DNA from: an uncultured Atopobium sp.
GTDB lineage: Bacteria > Actinomycetota > Coriobacteriia > Coriobacteriales > Atopobiaceae
Length of the DNA: 64,000 bases
Assembly: GCA_946997485.1 (NCBI GenBank)
Contig: CAMPVF010000002.1
Span: forward strand, 62,001-126,000
Direction: 5' to 3'
Part shown: positions 61,639 to 64,000 of the stretch, in pieces
How the letters are laid out: each line of letters begins with the position of its first letter
Numbering within the stretch: the first letter of the stretch is position 1
Position numbers and translations under genes: made by a program
Notes under the pieces: generated by a model
Databases searched by the model: none
What the model was told of the DNA's origin: nothing
Seen by the model: only the letters and a program-made list of their open reading frames with translations

Positions 61639-63681
61639 ATGAGTGTTGTTGGTCTTATCGTTATAGTTCTTGCCTGTCTTCTTATTGCGTTTCTTGTTGT
61701 CTTTATTGTACTTGGCAAGCGCTCAAAAAAGTTTACGTTTGATATTGGAGGATCGGTACCGCGCGCGGCAGGTGGGGTGCAGGTGTCGCCGCACAGTACG
61801 TTCAAAACGCGCATAATCGCATGTCAAGTGGCATGTGGCGCCGTTATTGCAACGCTTGCAACACGGCTGTGGAATATGCAGCTTCTCTCAAACGAGTCGT
61901 ATATTAAGCAAGCCGAAATGAACCGTACACGCACGATTGCCCTTACTGCAGCACGCGGCCGTATCCTCGATCGCAATGGCGAAGTGCTTGTGGCAAACCG
62001 CCCGTCGCTTTGCGTGTGCGCGCAGCCGCACGTACAAGACGACTCCATCGAAGTGCGTCTTTTATCCAACCTTGTTGGCATCCCTGAGCAGGTTATTCGT
62101 CTTAAAATACAAGATACGGCACAAGGTCCACAAAAACCGCGCTGTATTGCAGTTGATATTTCACGCCGCGTGGTGGCGTTTGTGAGTGCGCACCAATCGG
62201 TGTTTGAGGGCGTGTACATTGAAGATCGCTCTCAGCGCTCCTATCCAAAGGGGAGCCTAGCTGCGCATGTACTTGGCTATACGGGTGCTATTACCGAAGA
62301 GCAAATTAAAGCGGCTGCTCAAAACCAAGACCCCGACGCCAGCGATGGTAGCATTACCTACGAAACGGGCGACATTGTGGGGCAGGCGGGTGTAGAAGCG
62401 CAGTACGAAAACGTGCTTCAGGGCATCAAAGGTGAACAAGTTGTGCACGTAGATGCCGATGGTAACATTCTTAACCGGAGCGGCTCTGTTGATGCGCAAG
62501 CGGGCTCTGATGTCGTGCTTACGCTCGATTCAAAGGTGCAACAAGCTGCAGAAACGGCACTTCAAACACATCTTACGAGGCTTCAGCAAAGCGGACGCAG
62601 CGATTGTCGTTCGGGCTGCGCGCTTGTTGTAGATGTAACGAATGGCGATATCATCGCTCTTGCATCGGCGCCAACGTTTTCGCCCAACGTGTTTGTAGGC
62701 GGCATTTCAAACGACGATTGGGATGCACTTAGCAGTCCTACCAGCAACAACCCGCTCCTCAACCGTGCTATTGGTGGACTGTATCCTTCGGCATCAACCA
62801 TAAAACCCCTAAGTGCTATAGCCGCGCTCAATTATGGCATTTCCACGTTTCAGTCAACCTACATGTGTACGGGTTTTTGGACGGGCTTTGGTAAAAACTA
62901 TGGTCAGTACTGCTGGCTTCACACAGGGCACGGATCTATGACTTTGCAATCGGGCATTACTTATTCGTGCGACGTGGTATTTTACGAGGTAGGCAAGGGC
63001 TTTTTTAATTCGTCCGATAACGAAGGTTTGCAAAAAACCTTTAAGCGCTATGGTTTGGGTGCATTGACTAATATCGATTTGCCGGGCGAAGTTGCAGGAC
63101 GTATTCCCGATGCTGCCTGGAAAGAGCAATACTTTTCGTCTTACGACGCACAAGCGCGCGCGTGGCGTGGCGGCGATTTAACCAACCTTGCCATCGGGCA
63201 GGGCGATTTACTTATTACGCCGCTGCAGCTTGCAAGTGCTTACTGCGCGATTGCAACGGGTGGCACGTGTATGAAACCGCATATTTTAAAGTCGATAAAG
63301 TCGAGTACAAATTCTGGCTCGGTTATCGATTATAAGCCTGAAGTTCGCTTTACCGTTACCGAAGACGAACCTACGATGTCGATGATTCACACAAGCCTTA
63401 CGGGCGTTGTCTATGAAGAGTCGCAGGCGCAGGCCGCTCATTTTACCAATATGAAGGAAAAAATAGCTGGTAAAACGGGTACTGCCGAAACCAATAAAAA
63501 AGATCCAACTGGCTGGTTTGTGGCATATGCGCCCGCCGATAAGCCGCAATACGTTGTTGTGTCGCTTATCGAAAACGGTGGGTTTGGTGGTGATAGTGCG
63601 CTGTATGTTGTGCGCGACATACTCGGTGCGCTGTATAACGAGCCCGATACGGCGTCTATTGGCAAAGCAACGAGAGACTAG
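61639..63681 (+). CDS. mrdA: Class B penicillin-binding protein 2 (elongation transpeptidase)
   Basis: Cross-links peptidoglycan during elongation. Dimerisation domain with ALTAARGRILDRNGEVLVAN; transpeptidase domain with active-site Ser386 in YPSASTIKP, the SxD-type motif in YSCDVVFYEVG, and GKTGTAE near the C-terminus. 680 residues. There are two hydrophobic segments at the N-terminus (about 3-27 and 55-78) instead of one. Start ATG at 61639 without a strong ribosome binding site, five bases after mreD. Confidence 0.94.
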   Translation: MSVVGLIVIVLACLLIAFLVVFIVLGKRSKKFTFDIGGSVPRAAGGVQVSPHSTFKTRIIACQVACGAVIATLATRLWNMQLLSNESYIKQAEMNRTRTIALTAARGRILDRNGEVLVANRPSLCVCAQPHVQDDSIEVRLLSNLVGIPEQVIRLKIQDTAQGPQKPRCIAVDISRRVVAFVSAHQSVFEGVYIEDRSQRSYPKGSLAAHVLGYTGAITEEQIKAAAQNQDPDASDGSITYETGDIVGQAGVEAQYENVLQGIKGEQVVHVDADGNILNRSGSVDAQAGSDVVLTLDSKVQQAAETALQTHLTRLQQSGRSDCRSGCALVVDVTNGDIIALASAPTFSPNVFVGGISNDDWDALSSPTSNNPLLNRAIGGLYPSASTIKPLSAIAALNYGISTFQSTYMCTGFWTGFGKNYGQYCWLHTGHGSMTLQSGITYSCDVVFYEVGKGFFNSSDNEGLQKTFKRYGLGALTNIDLPGEVAGRIPDAAWKEQYFSSYDAQARAWRGGDLTNLAIGQGDLLITPLQLASAYCAIATGGTCMKPHILKSIKSSTNSGSVIDYKPEVRFTVTEDEPTMSMIHTSLTGVVYEESQAQAAHFTNMKEKIAGKTGTAETNKKDPTGWFVAYAPADKPQYVVVSLIENGGFGGDSALYVVRDILGALYNEPDTASIGKATRD

Positions 63682-63685
63682 CATT

Positions 63686-64000
63686 ATGGCACAAATACCT
63701 CAATTTCACTCTTCATCGCACATGCACAGAAAACCGTTGCATATACAACGCGCAATGTCCAAGAAAAAGGGCGCTCGGCTGCAGCCTTCGAATACCTTAG
63801 GCGTGGGCGCTCCTAATCCCGTGCGCGCGCAAACGCAAACGCGCAGCCATTCCCACAAGCGCAGCGAAAAAGCGCGTGCTCAGCTTTCGCGCGGCTCGCG
63901 CATGCCTTCGTTTTTTGGTCTTTCTACCAGTCTTGCTGTGGCATATGCCAAGGTAGGGGGCATGAGTAGGAGCTTTTCGCGCGGAAAAGCACCTGTCTAC
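63686..64000 (+). CDS. Start of an unidentified basic protein (cut by window end)
   Basis: An ATG at 63686, four bases after the mrdA stop, opens a frame with no stop through the window end (105 codons). The visible part is very rich in Arg, Lys, Ser, Gln and His and has no membrane helix or recognised domain, so it looks like a disordered cytoplasmic N-terminus. By position a RodA/FtsW protein with an extended N-terminus, or an unrelated partner of mrdA, are possible; the sequence shown does not decide. GAGAG upstream is a weak ribosome binding site. Confidence 0.6.
   Translation, partial: MAQIPQFHSSSHMHRKPLHIQRAMSKKKGARLQPSNTLGVGAPNPVRAQTQTRSHSHKRSEKARAQLSRGSRMPSFFGLSTSLAVAYAKVGGMSRSFSRGKAPVY

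Noticed and set aside
1..64000. Mobile elements, CRISPR arrays, prophage or replication origin
   Set aside because: No transposase, integrase other than XerC, repeat-spacer array, phage gene or cluster of DnaA-box-like sites was seen.

Overview
The window is a stretch of bacterial chromosome packed with housekeeping genes. I see no phage, insertion sequence, CRISPR array or rRNA. The gene order rpsB-tsf-pyrH-frr-uppS-cdsA-dxr-rseP-ispG-proS, the polA/rnhA/rpsA start, frequent TTG/GTG starts, roughly balanced GC and the use of TrmFO together suggest a low-GC actinobacterium of the Coriobacteriia (an Eggerthellales/Cryptobacterium-like organism). This placement is inference from gene content, not a database match.

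Layout. 1-3.7 kb: 3' part of polA, rnhA with an extended N-terminus, and rpsA with a terminator. 4-10.3 kb: oppA-oppB-oppC-oppD-oppF, an oligopeptide importer with an attenuator-like hairpin after oppA. 10.4-14.6 kb: tRNA-Leu, a SpoIIE-type phosphatase, a single-chain STAS + anti-sigma-kinase fusion, then tRNA-Gly and tRNA-Cys. 14.8-21.1 kb: a structured leader followed by an ABC-2 polysaccharide exporter (Wzm/Wzt-like) and three GT2 glycosyltransferases. 21.4-24.2 kb: ppdK. 24.4-31.5 kb: rplS, rnhB, yraN, comM, dprA, trmFO, xerC. 31.6-43.2 kb: the translation, isoprenoid and envelope run from rpsB to proS. 43.4-52.2 kb: minus-strand aromatic amino acid block tyrA-aroB-aroA-aroC-pheA-aroE/aroK fusion, then a separate type II dehydroquinase fused to a PTS EIIB domain; tRNA-Arg lies just upstream. 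52.8-58.6 kb: a P-type ATPase, a zinc-ribbon membrane protein, a cyclophilin and a TPR membrane protein. 58.7-64 kb: mreB-mreC-mreD-mrdA and the start of an unidentified basic protein cut by the window end.

How the parts connect. Peptide uptake plus PEP formation from pyruvate (PPDK) fits an organism that lives on amino acids or peptides. The aromatic block carries the shikimate steps from DAHP to chorismate (apart from DAHP synthase, which is not in the window) and the branches toward Phe and Tyr. The most unusual item is the EIIB-AroQ fusion at 43458-44603: a glucose-family PTS EIIB domain that keeps its Cys-x-Thr-Arg phosphorylation motif, joined by a long linker to a complete dehydroquinase. 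Because PEP both feeds the shikimate pathway and donates PTS phosphate, it could be a phosphorylation-controlled shikimate enzyme; that function is a hypothesis. Other unusual features are the STAS/kinase fusion, a winged-helix-like insertion in the RseP protease, a Wzt-like ATPase with its extra domain at the N-terminus, and a hairpin leader with pseudoknot potential before the exporter.
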